Below are positions 19,208 through 28,358 of a stretch of DNA of 64,000 nt, piece after piece. Every line of letters begins with the position of its first letter. The stretch's first letter is position 1. The DNA comes from Stutzerimonas stutzeri (GTDB taxonomy: Bacteria; Pseudomonadota; Gammaproteobacteria; Pseudomonadales; Pseudomonadaceae), in assembly GCF_024451105.1 (NCBI RefSeq), contig NZ_JANGEY010000001.1, forward strand, positions 651,869-715,868, read 5' to 3'. The notes under the pieces were generated by a model that saw only the letters and a list, made by a program, of their open reading frames with translations, was not told the origin of the DNA and ran no database searches. The position numbers and the translations under genes are program-made.

Positions 19208-19770
19208 GGCCGATACTCGCCGCGCTGGGTCAGCAGATCGCGCACCAGGTACAGCGCGGCCAGCGCGCGACCCTCGCTGAAGTGCTCGGAAACCGCCAGG
19301 CGCGAGATGTCGCGCAGATTGAGCCGCGAGACGCGGATCTCCTCCGGTTCGTCGCCGGGCAGCCGCTCGGGATAGAGGTCGCGGGCCAGCACCACCTGGA
19401 TGCACTGGCTCATGTAGCCCGGCGACAGCGACAGCCCGGTGATGTGCTCGAGCTGGCGGGCGCCGAAGCCGGCCTCTTCCTTCAGCTCGCGATTGGCCGC
19501 CGCCAGCACGTCCTCGCCCGGCTCGATCAGCCCCTTGGGCAACGACAGCTCGTAGGCGTCGGTGCCGGCGCAGTACTCCTCGATCAGCAGCACGTTCTCG
19601 CTATCCTCCAGCGCCACCACCATCACCGCGCCGTAACCCAGGCCGCGACTGAGCAGCCGCTCGTAGGTGCGCTCGACGCCGTTGGCGAAGCGCAGCTGCA
19701 GCTCCTCGACGGTGAACAGGCGGCTCTTGGCCACGATGGCGCGGGCTAGGACATCGGGTTTCTGGCGCAT
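19204..19770 (-). CDS. nudE: ADP compounds hydrolase NudE (Nudix)
   Basis: A 188-aa Nudix hydrolase with a complete Nudix box, GLIEPGEDVLAAANRELKEE followed by AGF. NudE acts on ADP-ribose, NADH and Ap3A. The pairing nudE-cysQ is frequent in pseudomonads and supports the NudE assignment over other Nudix members. The start is the ATG at 19770; the frame remains open far upstream, but that extension would read through the divergent nucleotidase gene. Spacing to that divergent gene is 96 nt. Confidence 0.92.
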   Translation of the reverse strand: MRQKPDVLARAIVAKSRLFTVEELQLRFANGVERTYERLLSRGLGYGAVMVVALEDSENVLLIEEYCAGTDAYELSLPKGLIEPGEDVLAAANRELKEEAGFGARQLEHITGLSLSPGYMSQCIQVVLARDLYPERLPGDEPEEIRVSRLNLRDISRLAVSEHFSEGRALAALYLVRDLLTQRGEYRP

Positions 19771-19866
19771 AAGCTGGACTCCTTGGCGAGCCGACACGTT
19801 ACCATAACGCACCCTTTTTCGACTCCCGGCAGACCGTCGCGCTGCCCCCTGCCCGAGCCGCCCGCC

Positions 19867-20550
19867 ATGCCCCAGCTGCCCTGGAACCGGATCGACACCG
19901 TCCTGCTCGACATGGACGGCACCCTGCTCGACCTGCACTTCGACAACCAGTTCTGGCTGCGTCACCTGCCGCAGCGCTACGCCGACAAGCACGCCATTTC
20001 CCTCGACGCCGCGCTGGCCGAGCTGCTGCCGCTGTTCCAGCGCCATGCCGGCCAGCTGAGCTGGTACTGCCTGGACTTCTGGAGCCGCGAACTGGACCTG
20101 CCGGTGCGCGCCCTCAAGGAGGAGATCGCCCACCTGATCGCCCTGCGTCCGGACGCCGACCGCTTCCTCGCCGCCCTGCGCGGCGCCGGCAAGCGCGTGG
20201 CGCTGATCACCAACGCGCACCGCGACTCGCTGTCGCTGAAGCTCGAGCGGGTCGAGCTGGCGCCGTTCTTCGACCGCCTGATCAGCTCCCACGACTACGG
20301 CTTCCCCAAGGAGGACCAGCAGTTCTGGTTCGCCCTGCAGCAGGACTTCGGCTTCGAGCCGGCGCGCAGCCTGTTCATCGACGACAGCCTGCCGATCCTG
20401 CGCAGCGCCCGCGACTACGGCATCGCCCACCTGCTCGGCATCCGCCAGCCGGACAGCCGCGGCGAGCCGAAGGACACCGAGGAGTTCGCCGCGGTGGACA
20501 GCTACCTGTCCCTCTGCGCGGGACTGGACGGCGGCGAACCAGTGCGCTGA
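19867..20550 (+). CDS. yrfG: HAD-family GMP/IMP 5'-nucleotidase (YrfG-like)
   Basis: A 227-aa HAD hydrolase. Motif I is DMDGTLLDL (nucleophile and acid/base aspartates), motif II lies in ALITNAHRDSL, and motifs III/IV are in FPKEDQQFW and LFIDDSLPIL. E. coli YrfG prefers GMP and IMP. Divergent from nudE, which also handles nucleotides. The start is the ATG at 19867; an in-frame GTG or ATG upstream would overlap the control region. The symbol is by similarity of family and neighbourhood, not a proven substrate. Confidence 0.83.
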   Translation: MPQLPWNRIDTVLLDMDGTLLDLHFDNQFWLRHLPQRYADKHAISLDAALAELLPLFQRHAGQLSWYCLDFWSRELDLPVRALKEEIAHLIALRPDADRFLAALRGAGKRVALITNAHRDSLSLKLERVELAPFFDRLISSHDYGFPKEDQQFWFALQQDFGFEPARSLFIDDSLPILRSARDYGIAHLLGIRQPDSRGEPKDTEEFAAVDSYLSLCAGLDGGEPVR

Positions 20551-20697
20551 GACCCGGGCATATCCGGCAAAGTTCCGGAAAAAACCGGCCAACGCGCAGA
20601 ATTTCGCATTTTGCTGCCGCCCATCGGAACAGCCCTTGCCAAAGCCTGCGGGCCTGCGCAGGATCGTCGCCGTCATCCCCAACGAGTGATAGCTGCG

Positions 20698-21144
20698 ATG
20701 AAATACGCTCCCCTGTTCCTGTTGTCCCTGACCCTGGCCGGCGGCTCCGCCTGGGCCGACGGCGACTTGCGCACCGGCGTCGGCGGCGCGCTCGGCGGGG
20801 TGGTGGGCTCGGTGGTCGGCCAGTCGATCGGCGGCAGCACCGGCGCCACCATCGGCGCCGGCCTCGGCGGTGCGGCCGGCAGCGCGGCCACCGCCAACCG
20901 CGGCAGCAAGACCGAAGCCGCCATCGGCGGCGGCCTCGGCGCCGCCGGCGGCAACGTGGTCGGCACCACCCTCGGCGGCAGCACCGGCGGCATGATCGGT
21001 GCAGGCCTCGGCGGTGCCGTGGGCGGCGCGCTGGGCAACAACATCGGCGACCGCAACGACCGCTACGACGGCCGCCGTGGCTACCGCGAAGTCCACCACC
21101 ACCACTACCACGGCAAGAAGCACAAGCATCGCTACCGCGATTGA
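20698..21144 (+). CDS. Secreted glycine-zipper protein with His-rich tail
   Basis: A 148-aa protein with a clear signal peptide (about 1-20, ending SAWA). The mature part is built of glycine-zipper motifs (GxxxG/GGxxG) in two similar modules, about residues 30-62 and 78-110, each ending in GGSTG..IGAGLGGA. The tail is strongly basic and histidine-rich (EVHHHHYHGKKHKHRYRD), suggesting metal or nucleic-acid/cell-surface contact. Glycine-zipper proteins usually insert in or pack against the outer membrane. No known function can be assigned; YMGG/glycine-zipper 2TM outer-membrane proteins are the nearest family type. Confidence 0.7.
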   Translation: MKYAPLFLLSLTLAGGSAWADGDLRTGVGGALGGVVGSVVGQSIGGSTGATIGAGLGGAAGSAATANRGSKTEAAIGGGLGAAGGNVVGTTLGGSTGGMIGAGLGGAVGGALGNNIGDRNDRYDGRRGYREVHHHHYHGKKHKHRYRD

Positions 21145-21471
21145 GCGAGCCGGGGCCGGCTCCACCGCCGGCCCCGCTCGACCGTTCATCCCCGCCTTTC
21201 GACCGTTCGACCGCCTGAAACGACCTTCCGTCACCCCGCCTCCACTGTGACCTGCCTCGCGAAGCGGCTTCGCGCCTGCGGCAAAACGGTACTGGCTCGC
21301 ACAAATTCGCCCCCGCAAACTTAAACCCTGCGTCCGGCTGGGATACCATGCCGGCCATCCGACCGTTCATCGGCTGCGCCATACCGCCCGTCGGCATCTT
21401 TCAGCCGAATGGCCAACGCCTGCCAAACGGCTCGGACTCGCTTCGCCAGAAGACCAGGGAGTGGTAGTGCA
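21145..21471. other. 327-bp non-coding gap: hairpin, AlgR-like boxes, promoter of the pilin operon
   Basis: Directly after the glycine-zipper gene comes a GC-rich hairpin (21146-21180; the arm GCCGGCCCCGCTCG pairs with its partner with one bulge) that could end transcription. Three sequences resemble the AlgR box CCGTTCGTC: CCGTTCATC at 21182-21190 and 21363-21371, and CCGTTCGAC at 21203-21211. A possible sigma70 promoter, TTAAAC (21321-21326), 17 bp, TACCAT (21344-21349), points to the pilin genes. No ORF was convincing. Confidence 0.5.
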
Positions 21472-21966
21472 GTGCCGCGAAAGATTTCGCCATCCAGGGG
21501 GTTCACCCTGATCGAGCTGATGGTCACCCTCGGGGTGCTGGCCATCCTGCTCGCGCTCGCAGTTCCCGCCTTCAACGACATGATCCGCCGCCAGCGCATG
21601 CACTCGGCCAGCACGGAGTGGCTGAGCCTGGCCGCCCAGGCGCGCAGCGAAGCCATCCGCCGCGGCCACCCGATCCGCATCGTCGCGGCCGGCAGCGGCT
21701 TCCGCATGCTCGACGCCAGCACCGGCGAGGTGCTGCGCGAGTGGCAGCAGCGCAGCGTAGAGACCGAGCTGAAGAACTTCGCCGGCCTGCTGTTCCTCCC
21801 GCCGCTGGGCATCCTCAACGTCGCCCAGGCCTGCGTGCAGCTCAAGCACCGCGGCGTCGACGGCCACCAGCGCTTCGTCTATCTCGGCCGCTCCGGCATG
21901 AACCTGGTGTTCGCGCCGGAACGTGGTGCCGTGCCGGAAAAGGTGACCAACACATGTACCTCCTGA
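21472..21966 (+). CDS. fimU: Type IV minor pilin, GspH/FimT/FimU family
   Basis: A 164-aa prepilin. A short basic leader ends in the prepilin peptidase site G|FTLIELMVTLGVLAILLALA, with the conserved glutamate at +5 and the hydrophobic helix. The body fits GspH/FimT pseudopilins (ASTEWLSLAAQARSEAIRRG). First gene of a fimU-pilVWXY1E operon by position, hence the symbol; FimT is the alternative name. I chose the GTG at 21472 because it gives a normal short leader; an ATG at 21409 would give a leader of about 30 residues. It overlaps pilV by 13 nt. Confidence 0.85.
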   Translation: MPRKISPSRGFTLIELMVTLGVLAILLALAVPAFNDMIRRQRMHSASTEWLSLAAQARSEAIRRGHPIRIVAAGSGFRMLDASTGEVLREWQQRSVETELKNFAGLLFLPPLGILNVAQACVQLKHRGVDGHQRFVYLGRSGMNLVFAPERGAVPEKVTNTCTS

Positions 21967-22367
21967 CCGCTCCCGCCCGCCGCCAGCATGGCGTCACCCT
22001 GATCGAGGCGCTGATCACCCTGCTGGTGCTTTCGGTCGGCCTGCTCGGCATGGCGGCCCTGCAGGCGCGCTCCCTGCAGTTCAACCAGGACGCCCATCTG
22101 CGCAGCCAGGCCAACGTCCTGCTCTACGACATGGCCGAACGCTGCCGCGCGCTGCCCGGCCTCGGCGCGGACTTCGACGGCGAGCACGAGCTGTGGCAGG
22201 CCCAGGTGAGCGAGGAGTTGCCCGACGGCCAGGGCAGCGCCGACTGCGCGGCAGGTGTCTGCACGCTGCAGGTCAGCTGGGCGGGCCGCCGCTTCCTCGA
22301 CGACCGCGAGGCCGCCGACGACTCCCGCGAAACCCTGCAACTGACCGTCAAGGTAGGAGTCCTGTGA
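21954..22367 (+). CDS. pilV: Type IV minor pilin PilV
   Basis: A 137-aa prepilin with cleavage site HG|VTLIEALITLLVLSVGLLG (E5 present) followed by the hydrophobic helix. The body matches the PilV family (AALQARSLQFNQDAHLRSQA). Such minor pilins prime assembly at the base of the type IV pilus. Two cysteines at the C terminus (DCAAGVC) may form a disulfide. The start ATG overlaps the fimU 3' end, and its stop overlaps the pilW start (TGATG), indicating tight translational coupling. Confidence 0.9.
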   Translation: MYLLTAPARRQHGVTLIEALITLLVLSVGLLGMAALQARSLQFNQDAHLRSQANVLLYDMAERCRALPGLGADFDGEHELWQAQVSEELPDGQGSADCAAGVCTLQVSWAGRRFLDDREAADDSRETLQLTVKVGVL

Positions 22368-23563
22368 TGGCCGTCCGTCGCCCCCAACACGGCCTGTCGC
22401 TGGTCGAACTGCTGATCGCCCTGGCCATCGGCCTGTTCCTGATGCTCGGCGCCACCCAGATCTTCCTCGCCAGCCAGCGCAGCCAGCTGCTCAACGAGGA
22501 GCTGGCGCGGCGCCAGGAACGCATCCGCTTCGTCAAGGAGTGGCTCGGCCACGACCTGCGCCAGCTCGGCTACCTGGGCTGCGGCACCCGCAACAAGCGC
22601 TTCGTCGATGCCGGCGGCGGCGCCGACCTCGGCTTCAGCTTCATCAACATGACCGACCTCGTCGATCCCGGCGCGCGGGTGCTCGGCGTCAGCGGTCTCG
22701 ACGGCGACCACCTGCCCTCCAGCCTGGGCAACGACCTGTCCGGCGCCGACCGCTGGCAGCCGGCCGACGCCCCGGACGGCTATCCGGGCTCCGACATCCT
22801 CACCCTGAGCAGCGTGCAGGGCGGCCTGCGCATCCTCGACGCCGACATCACCGGCAACGCCAACCTGCGCGTGGTCGCCGCCGACAGCACCCGCCGCTGC
22901 AGCAGCAACGGCAACGGCAACGGCAACAACTCCGGCGTCGCGCCGAGCGGCCTGTGCGCCGGCGACCTGCTGATCGCCGCCGACTGCGACCAGGCGGTGC
23001 TGTTCGTCGGCACCAACATCACCACCGTCAACGGCTGCGGTGCCGGCGTCGCCTCCTGCACCCAGGTCGTCCATTCGCGCGCCAACACCGGCGGCACCGG
23101 CAATACCGCCAGCGTCTGGCACAAGCAGGTCGAGCGCTTCGGCGCCGGCGCCGAACTGATCCGGGTCGGCGGCGTGGCCTACTTCGTCGGGCTCTCCGAA
23201 CTCAACGGCGAGCCGGCGCTGATGCGCTGCGAACTGCCGTGCACCGGCCGTGCCCAGTGGGAGGAACTGGTCCCCGGAGTGGAGAACCTGCAGGTCTGGT
23301 ACCGCGTCGGCGCCGCCAGCGAGTTCCTGCGAGCCGACCAGATCGGCAACGCCGGCGACTGGCAGCGCGTCACCGCCCTGCGCATCCGCGGCGTCCTGCG
23401 CAGCGAGCGCCCCTCCGCGGAGACCGTGCGCCTCGCCTTCAACGGCGATGGCTGCGCCTCGCCGATGGCCGGCAGCAGCCCCGGCGACCTGCTGGAGTTC
23501 GCCGACGGCCGTGCCCGCCACGACTTCTGCTTCACCGTGGCGCTGCGCAATCGCCTGAACTGA
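22367..23563 (+). CDS. pilW: Type IV pilus assembly protein PilW
   Basis: A 398-aa prepilin-like protein with leader site HG|LSLVELLIALAIGLFLMLG (E5 present). The C-terminal part is long, as expected for PilW, with several cysteines and an Asn/Gly-rich stretch (GNGNGNNSG) around residue 180. It works with the other minor pilins and PilY1 as the pilus tip-priming complex in the periplasm/inner membrane. It is coupled to pilV by a 1-nt overlap. Confidence 0.9.
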   Translation: MAVRRPQHGLSLVELLIALAIGLFLMLGATQIFLASQRSQLLNEELARRQERIRFVKEWLGHDLRQLGYLGCGTRNKRFVDAGGGADLGFSFINMTDLVDPGARVLGVSGLDGDHLPSSLGNDLSGADRWQPADAPDGYPGSDILTLSSVQGGLRILDADITGNANLRVVAADSTRRCSSNGNGNGNNSGVAPSGLCAGDLLIAADCDQAVLFVGTNITTVNGCGAGVASCTQVVHSRANTGGTGNTASVWHKQVERFGAGAELIRVGGVAYFVGLSELNGEPALMRCELPCTGRAQWEELVPGVENLQVWYRVGAASEFLRADQIGNAGDWQRVTALRIRGVLRSERPSAETVRLAFNGDGCASPMAGSSPGDLLEFADGRARHDFCFTVALRNRLN

Positions 23564-23573
23564 GGATCCCCAC

Positions 23574-24113
23574 ATGCGACAACGACAATCCGGCGCCGCC
23601 CTGCTGGTGGCCCTGGTCCTGCTGCTGGTCCTGACCCTGATCGGCGTCTCGGGAATGACCTCGGTCGGCCTGCAGGAGCGCATGGCCGGCAGCCTGAGCG
23701 AACGCGCCGGCTATTTCGAAGCAGCCGAAGCCGGCCTGCGGCATGCCGAGCGCTACCTGAGCAGCGCCGTCGTCCCGGCCTTCGACAACAGCGCCGGCAG
23801 GTACCGCTTCGAGCGCAGCGACTGCCGCTTCGACCGCAGCGGCGATGCCGCCAGCTTCTACGCCGGCTGCTCCAGCGTGCGCTTTTCCGCCGCCGGCTTC
23901 ACCCGCCGCACCGGCGAGAGCGACGACAGCATCGACGTGCGCTACCTGATCGAACACCTCGAGGGTGCTGGGGTGACCCGCGACAAGGGCCTGGAGCTGG
24001 GCGAGCTGGAGGAACTGCAGCTGTACCGGATCACCGTGCTGGCCGCACCGCGGATCGGCGGCGAAGCCGTCGCCGATCCGCTGATCGTCCTGCAAAGCAC
24101 CTACCTGCGCTGA
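23574..24113 (+). CDS. pilX: Type IV pilus assembly protein PilX
   Basis: A 179-aa protein with an N-terminal hydrophobic helix (SGAALLVALVLLLVLTLIGV) and the PilX feature of a prepilin-like start with the conserved glutamate displaced to QERMAGSL-type sequence (about residue 35). Position between pilW and pilY1 fixes the identity. Gap to pilW is 10 nt, to pilY1 12 nt. Confidence 0.88.
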   Translation: MRQRQSGAALLVALVLLLVLTLIGVSGMTSVGLQERMAGSLSERAGYFEAAEAGLRHAERYLSSAVVPAFDNSAGRYRFERSDCRFDRSGDAASFYAGCSSVRFSAAGFTRRTGESDDSIDVRYLIEHLEGAGVTRDKGLELGELEELQLYRITVLAAPRIGGEAVADPLIVLQSTYLR

Positions 24114-24125
24114 AGGAGAAGAGCA

Positions 24126-27005
24126 ATGGGGATTTCCAGCCGACTGACCCTGGCGCTGGCCGGCATGCTGCTCGGCGGCCTGCCAGCCCATGCCGCGGTA
24201 TCGGTCTCGCAGATACCGCTGAGCAAGAACGCCAGCGTGCCGCCCAACGTGGTACTGCTGATGGACACCTCGGGGAGCATGGCCGAACGCCTGCCCGGCT
24301 CCCAGGAAACCCGCATCGCCGCCACCCGGCGGATCGCCAAGGCGCTGATCGAGAACAACGCCAGCGGCGTGCGCTTCGGTCTGTTCCGTCTCGACGGCAG
24401 CCGCGTCACCGACCGCCGCGGCAACCTGATAGAAAGCAGCTCCTACAATGGCGCGCGCCTGATCCAGCCGGTCGGCGCCAGCACCAGCGCCCTGCTCGCC
24501 GGCGTCGACGCCCTTGAGGCCAGCGGCTCGACCCCGGTAGCCGAGGCGCTCTACGAGGTGACCCGCTACTACCGGGGCATGAGCTCGGCCTACCACAGTG
24601 GCGTGACCTACCAGAGCCCGTTGCAGTACCGCTGCCAGCCCAACTACACCATCATGCTCACCGACGGCGAGCCGCAGTACGACAGCCGCTTCCCGAGCGA
24701 CGACCCCGACGCTCAGCTGCTCTCGGGCAGCCGGCCGGACGAGCATGGCCAGCGCAACAGCCTGCCGAACTGGGACAACAAGGCACCGGAGCGCGGCCAG
24801 CGTTTCTCCGACGGCCCGCGCCAGAACATCGCCACGGTCGGCGACTACCTCTACGTCGACGACATCGCGCTGTTCGCCTGGGACCTCGACGTCGCCCGCA
24901 CCCTCGGTTCCGCGCTGCACGCCGAGTCCAGCCGCGAGCGGCGTCGGCTGCGCACCTATACCGTCGGCTTCACCACCAGCCAGCAGATGCTCGAGGACGC
25001 CGCCGAGTACGGCCGCGGCCAGTACTACACCGCCGACGACGCCGCACAGCTGCAGAGCGCGCTGGAGCGGGCCATCTCGGCGATCAACGACCAGAGCGGT
25101 GCGGCCGCCTCGACGACCGCCAACTCCAGCTCGGTGGGCAGCGACACGCGCTTCTACCAGGCCGAGTACGACCCGCGCGACTGGTCGGGGCGCCTGCTCG
25201 CCCGCCGCGTCGGGGCCGACGGCAGCCTCGCCGCCACGGTCTGGGACACCCGCAGCGACGGCGTCTTCGCCTCGGCCGCCAACCGCGACATCTTCACCTG
25301 GAGTCGCGAGCGCAACCGTGCCACCCCGTTCACCTGGAACAACCTCGACGGCGCCGTGCAGACCGCGCTGGCCAGCGGCGCCGACGCCAGCCTCGCCCGC
25401 GACCGTCTGGACTGGCTGCGCGGCGAGCGCAGCGGCGAAGACGGCAGCCGCCTGCGCCAGCGCCGCACCCTGCTCGGCGACGTGATCAACGCCAACCTGC
25501 TGTACATGGGGACGCAGGACTACGGCTTCGAGCGCCTCGGCAGCCGGAACCCGCAGAACGCCGGCGACGAACGCGGCCAGAGCAGCTACCGCGCCTTCCT
25601 GCAGAGCAAGGCCAGCCGCACCCCGGTACTGTTCGCCGGGGCCAACGACGGCATGCTGCACGCCTTCGACGCCGAGACCGGTCGCGAGCTGTTCGCCTTC
25701 GTTCCGCGCGGGGTGGCCGAGGAGCTGCACCGGCTGACCCGCCCCGACTATGGCGGCGGCGTGCACCGCTACTACGTGGACGGCGGACTCACCCTCTCCG
25801 ACGCCTTCATCGACGGCCGCTGGCGCACCCTGCTGGTCGGCAGCCTGGGCGCCGGCGGGCGCAGCGTGTTCGCCCTCGACGTCACCGACCCGGACAACTT
25901 CTCGGCCAGCGACGTGCTCTGGGAGTACCACGACGCCGATCTCGGCCTGACCTTCGGCACCCCGCAGATCGGCCCGCTGGCCAACGGTCGCTGGGGCGTG
26001 CTGTTCGGCAACGGCTACAACAGCGACAACCACCGCGCCATGCTCTACGTGCTCGACGCCGCCAGCGGCGAACTGCTGCGCAAGCTCGATACCGGCGCCG
26101 GCGACGCCGCCGGCAGCAACGGCCTGTCCGCCCCCGCCGCGCTGCCGAACGCCCAGCGCATCGTCCAGACCGTGTACGCCGGCGATCTGCTGGGCAACCT
26201 GTGGAAGTTCGACCTGTCCGCCAGCAACCCGGCCAACTGGGACATCCCGCTGCGCCGCAACGGCAACAACGGCGGCCCGCGCCCGCTGTTCCGCAGCGCC
26301 GACGGCCAGCCGATCACCGCCAAGCCGACCCTCGGCGCCGCCGGCAACGACGCCGGCCTGCTGATCTACTTCGGCAGCGGTCGCTATCTGGGCGAGGTCG
26401 ACAAGAGCGACGCCAGCCTGCAGGCCTTCTACGCGGTACTGGACACCACCACCCGGAGCAACAACCATACCCCGCTGCGCCCAACCGACCTCTTCGCCCG
26501 CTCCATGCGCAACGTCAGCCACGCCGGCGGGACCTACCGCCAGGTCGACGCCGGCAGCTTCAGCCTGGGCAGCGGCAACAACCAGTATCCCGGCTGGTAC
26601 CTGCCGCTCAAGGCCGCCAACGCCGCCGCCGAGGGCGAACGGGTGATCTACGAGGCGCGCCTGCGCTACGACCGGGTGATCTTCGTCACCGCCATCCCCT
26701 CGCAGGATCCCTGCGTGGCCGGCGGCAAGAGCTGGCTGATGGAGGTCAGCGCGCAGAGCGGCGCCCGACTGCCCTATTCGGTGTTCGACCTCGACGGCGA
26801 CGGCGACTTCGACGCCGACGACGGCAACGACGACGGCCCGCTCTCGGGCATCCCCTTCGAGGACGGCATTCTCGGCGCGCCGAGCATCATCTCGGCTGGC
26901 GAGCACGAGTACAAGTACATGGGCAGCACCTCCGGCAAGGTGGAGATTGTCAACGAGCAGGGCGGCTTCCAGTCCGGTCGCCAGTCCTGGCTGCAACTGA
27001 GGTGA
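24126..27005 (+). CDS. pilY1: Type IV pilus tip adhesin/assembly protein PilY1
   Basis: A 959-aa secreted protein: signal peptide (about 1-23), a von Willebrand A domain with MIDAS motif DTSGS (D47, S49, S51), and a C-terminal PilY1 beta-propeller (about 500-950). The propeller carries an EF-hand-like calcium loop, DLDGDGDFDAD, at residues 888-898, comparable to the site controlling pilus extension and retraction in P. aeruginosa PilY1. It is shorter than P. aeruginosa PilY1 (about 1160 aa). PilY1 sits at the pilus tip, acts as adhesin and mechanosensor, and primes assembly with the minor pilins. C170 in the vWA domain could be redox-active. Confidence 0.93.
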   Translation: MGISSRLTLALAGMLLGGLPAHAAVSVSQIPLSKNASVPPNVVLLMDTSGSMAERLPGSQETRIAATRRIAKALIENNASGVRFGLFRLDGSRVTDRRGNLIESSSYNGARLIQPVGASTSALLAGVDALEASGSTPVAEALYEVTRYYRGMSSAYHSGVTYQSPLQYRCQPNYTIMLTDGEPQYDSRFPSDDPDAQLLSGSRPDEHGQRNSLPNWDNKAPERGQRFSDGPRQNIATVGDYLYVDDIALFAWDLDVARTLGSALHAESSRERRRLRTYTVGFTTSQQMLEDAAEYGRGQYYTADDAAQLQSALERAISAINDQSGAAASTTANSSSVGSDTRFYQAEYDPRDWSGRLLARRVGADGSLAATVWDTRSDGVFASAANRDIFTWSRERNRATPFTWNNLDGAVQTALASGADASLARDRLDWLRGERSGEDGSRLRQRRTLLGDVINANLLYMGTQDYGFERLGSRNPQNAGDERGQSSYRAFLQSKASRTPVLFAGANDGMLHAFDAETGRELFAFVPRGVAEELHRLTRPDYGGGVHRYYVDGGLTLSDAFIDGRWRTLLVGSLGAGGRSVFALDVTDPDNFSASDVLWEYHDADLGLTFGTPQIGPLANGRWGVLFGNGYNSDNHRAMLYVLDAASGELLRKLDTGAGDAAGSNGLSAPAALPNAQRIVQTVYAGDLLGNLWKFDLSASNPANWDIPLRRNGNNGGPRPLFRSADGQPITAKPTLGAAGNDAGLLIYFGSGRYLGEVDKSDASLQAFYAVLDTTTRSNNHTPLRPTDLFARSMRNVSHAGGTYRQVDAGSFSLGSGNNQYPGWYLPLKAANAAAEGERVIYEARLRYDRVIFVTAIPSQDPCVAGGKSWLMEVSAQSGARLPYSVFDLDGDGDFDADDGNDDGPLSGIPFEDGILGAPSIISAGEHEYKYMGSTSGKVEIVNEQGGFQSGRQSWLQLR

Positions 27006-27012
27006 GCGAACG

Positions 27013-27426
27013 ATGCACAGACGCGAACAGGGGTTCACCCTGATCGAGATGATGATGGTGGTGGCAATCGTCGGCATTCTTGCCGCCATCGCCTATCCCT
27101 CCTACCAGGGCTACATCCAGCGCGGCAACCGCGTGGACGCCCAGGCCGCGCTGATGGACGCGGCGCAGCGCCTGGAGCGCTGCTTCAGCCGCAACAACAG
27201 CTACCGGCACAGCGCCGCGCGGCCCTGCCCGGTCGCCGAGGCGCTCTCCGGCAGCGACGGCGAAACCAGCGCCAACGGTTTCTACCGACTGCGCAGCACC
27301 AGTCTCGGCGCCAGCGCCTTCAGCCTGACGGCAACCGCCGAGCGCGCCCCGCAGACCGCCGACCAGCCCTGCCGAACCATCAGCCTGGACCATCGCGGCC
27401 AGCGCACCCCGGAGCAGTGCTGGTAG
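27013..27426 (+). CDS. pilE: Type IV minor pilin PilE
   Basis: A 137-aa prepilin with leader site QG|FTLIEMMMVVAIVGILAAIA (E5 present) and a body of the PilE type (YPSYQGYIQRGNRVDAQAALMDAAQRLER). Four cysteines can form two disulfides, the last near the C terminus (EQCW). It is the final gene of the operon, 7 nt after pilY1. No pilY2 lies between them, unlike P. aeruginosa. Confidence 0.92.
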   Translation: MHRREQGFTLIEMMMVVAIVGILAAIAYPSYQGYIQRGNRVDAQAALMDAAQRLERCFSRNNSYRHSAARPCPVAEALSGSDGETSANGFYRLRSTSLGASAFSLTATAERAPQTADQPCRTISLDHRGQRTPEQCW

Positions 27427-27566
27427 GCCACGGGCCCGCGCAACAGCGAGCTGGAAAAGCGGTCGGCGCTCGGGGAGACTGACGACCTGCATGCCCGCTC
27501 GACTCGCCGCGCGCGCCCGCCGCGAGTCGCCCGTCCCCGCCACTACACCGCAGAGCACCCCAGCCC

Positions 27567-28232
27567 ATGAGCGAACCGAGCAGTGTCCCCTCCCCCGTCG
27601 CCGACGCCCCGCTGTCCGCCGTCGAGCTCCGCGCCCTCGGCTGCCTGATCGAGAAGCAGGCGACCACCCCGGAAAGCTACCCGCTGACCCTCAACGCCCT
27701 GCAGCTGGCCTGCAACCAGAAGACCAGCCGCGAGCCCCTGATGAACCTCAACCCCGGCGAGATCGGCCAGGCCCTGCGCAGCCTCGAGCAGCGCGGCCTG
27801 GTGCGCCTGGTGATGGGCAGCCGCGCCGACCGCTGGGAGCAGCGTTGCGAGAAGCCGCTGGAGCTGGCGCCGCCGCAGCTGGCGCTGCTCGCCCTGCTGC
27901 TGCTGCGCGGCCCGCAGACCCTCGGCGAGCTGCTCGCCCGCACGAGCCGCCTGCACGCCTTCGACGACAGCGAGGAGGTCCGCCACCATCTCGAGCGTCT
28001 GGCCGCTCGCGGCCTGGTGCGCCAGCTGACGCGGCAGAGCGGCCAGCGCGAGGAACGCTACGCCCACCAGCTGGGCGATCCGGCCGAGCAGGAGGCGCTG
28101 CTCGCCGCCCGCCCGCAGGACAGCGCCGCGCCGACCGCCGCGGCAGCGCAGGAAGAGCGCTTCGCCGCGCTGGAGGCCCGCATCGCCGAGCTGGAGGCGC
28201 GCCTCGCCCGCCTGGAGGGCGGCGTCGAGTGA
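27567..28232 (+). CDS. yceH: YceH family protein (DUF480)
   Basis: A 221-aa protein of the UPF0502/DUF480 family: two tandem winged-helix domains (about 15-95 and 100-175) followed by a coiled coil (about 190-218, heptads [17 protein letters not shown]). Visible family motifs: [20 protein letters not shown] and [14 protein letters not shown]. Probably a DNA-binding or regulatory protein in the cytoplasm; function is not established. An intrinsic terminator about 80 nt after the stop is shared with pckA. Confidence 0.88.
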   Translation: MSEPSSVPSPVADAPLSAVELRALGCLIEKQATTPESYPLTLNALQLACNQKTSREPLMNLNPGEIGQALRSLEQRGLVRLVMGSRADRWEQRCEKPLELAPPQLALLALLLLRGPQTLGELLARTSRLHAFDDSEEVRHHLERLAARGLVRQLTRQSGQREERYAHQLGDPAEQEALLAARPQDSAAPTAAAAQEERFAALEARIAELEARLARLEGGVE

Positions 28233-28312
28233 GCCTTCTCGCGCAGCGGCAGAAAATCGCTGCACGAGTTTTCGACGCGGCCCAGCCTGCCCGCCCTATC
28301 CTCGCCAGAAAC

Positions 28313-28340
28313 GAAAAAGCCGCCCGAAGGCGGCTTTTTC
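28313..28340. terminator. Bidirectional intrinsic terminator between yceH and pckA
   Basis: GAAAAAGCCGCC and GGCGGCTTTTTC form a perfect stem with A-run and T-run on the two sides, so it can end transcription from both convergent genes. Confidence 0.9.
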
Positions 28341-28358
28341 ATCCATGGTCGCAGGCGA

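Noticed and set aside
23532..27089. 1185-codon open frame on the minus strand across pilX-pilY1
   Set aside because: Its translation is repetitive Val/Ala/Gly/Gln text without family motifs and covers well-supported pil genes; a codon-bias artefact.
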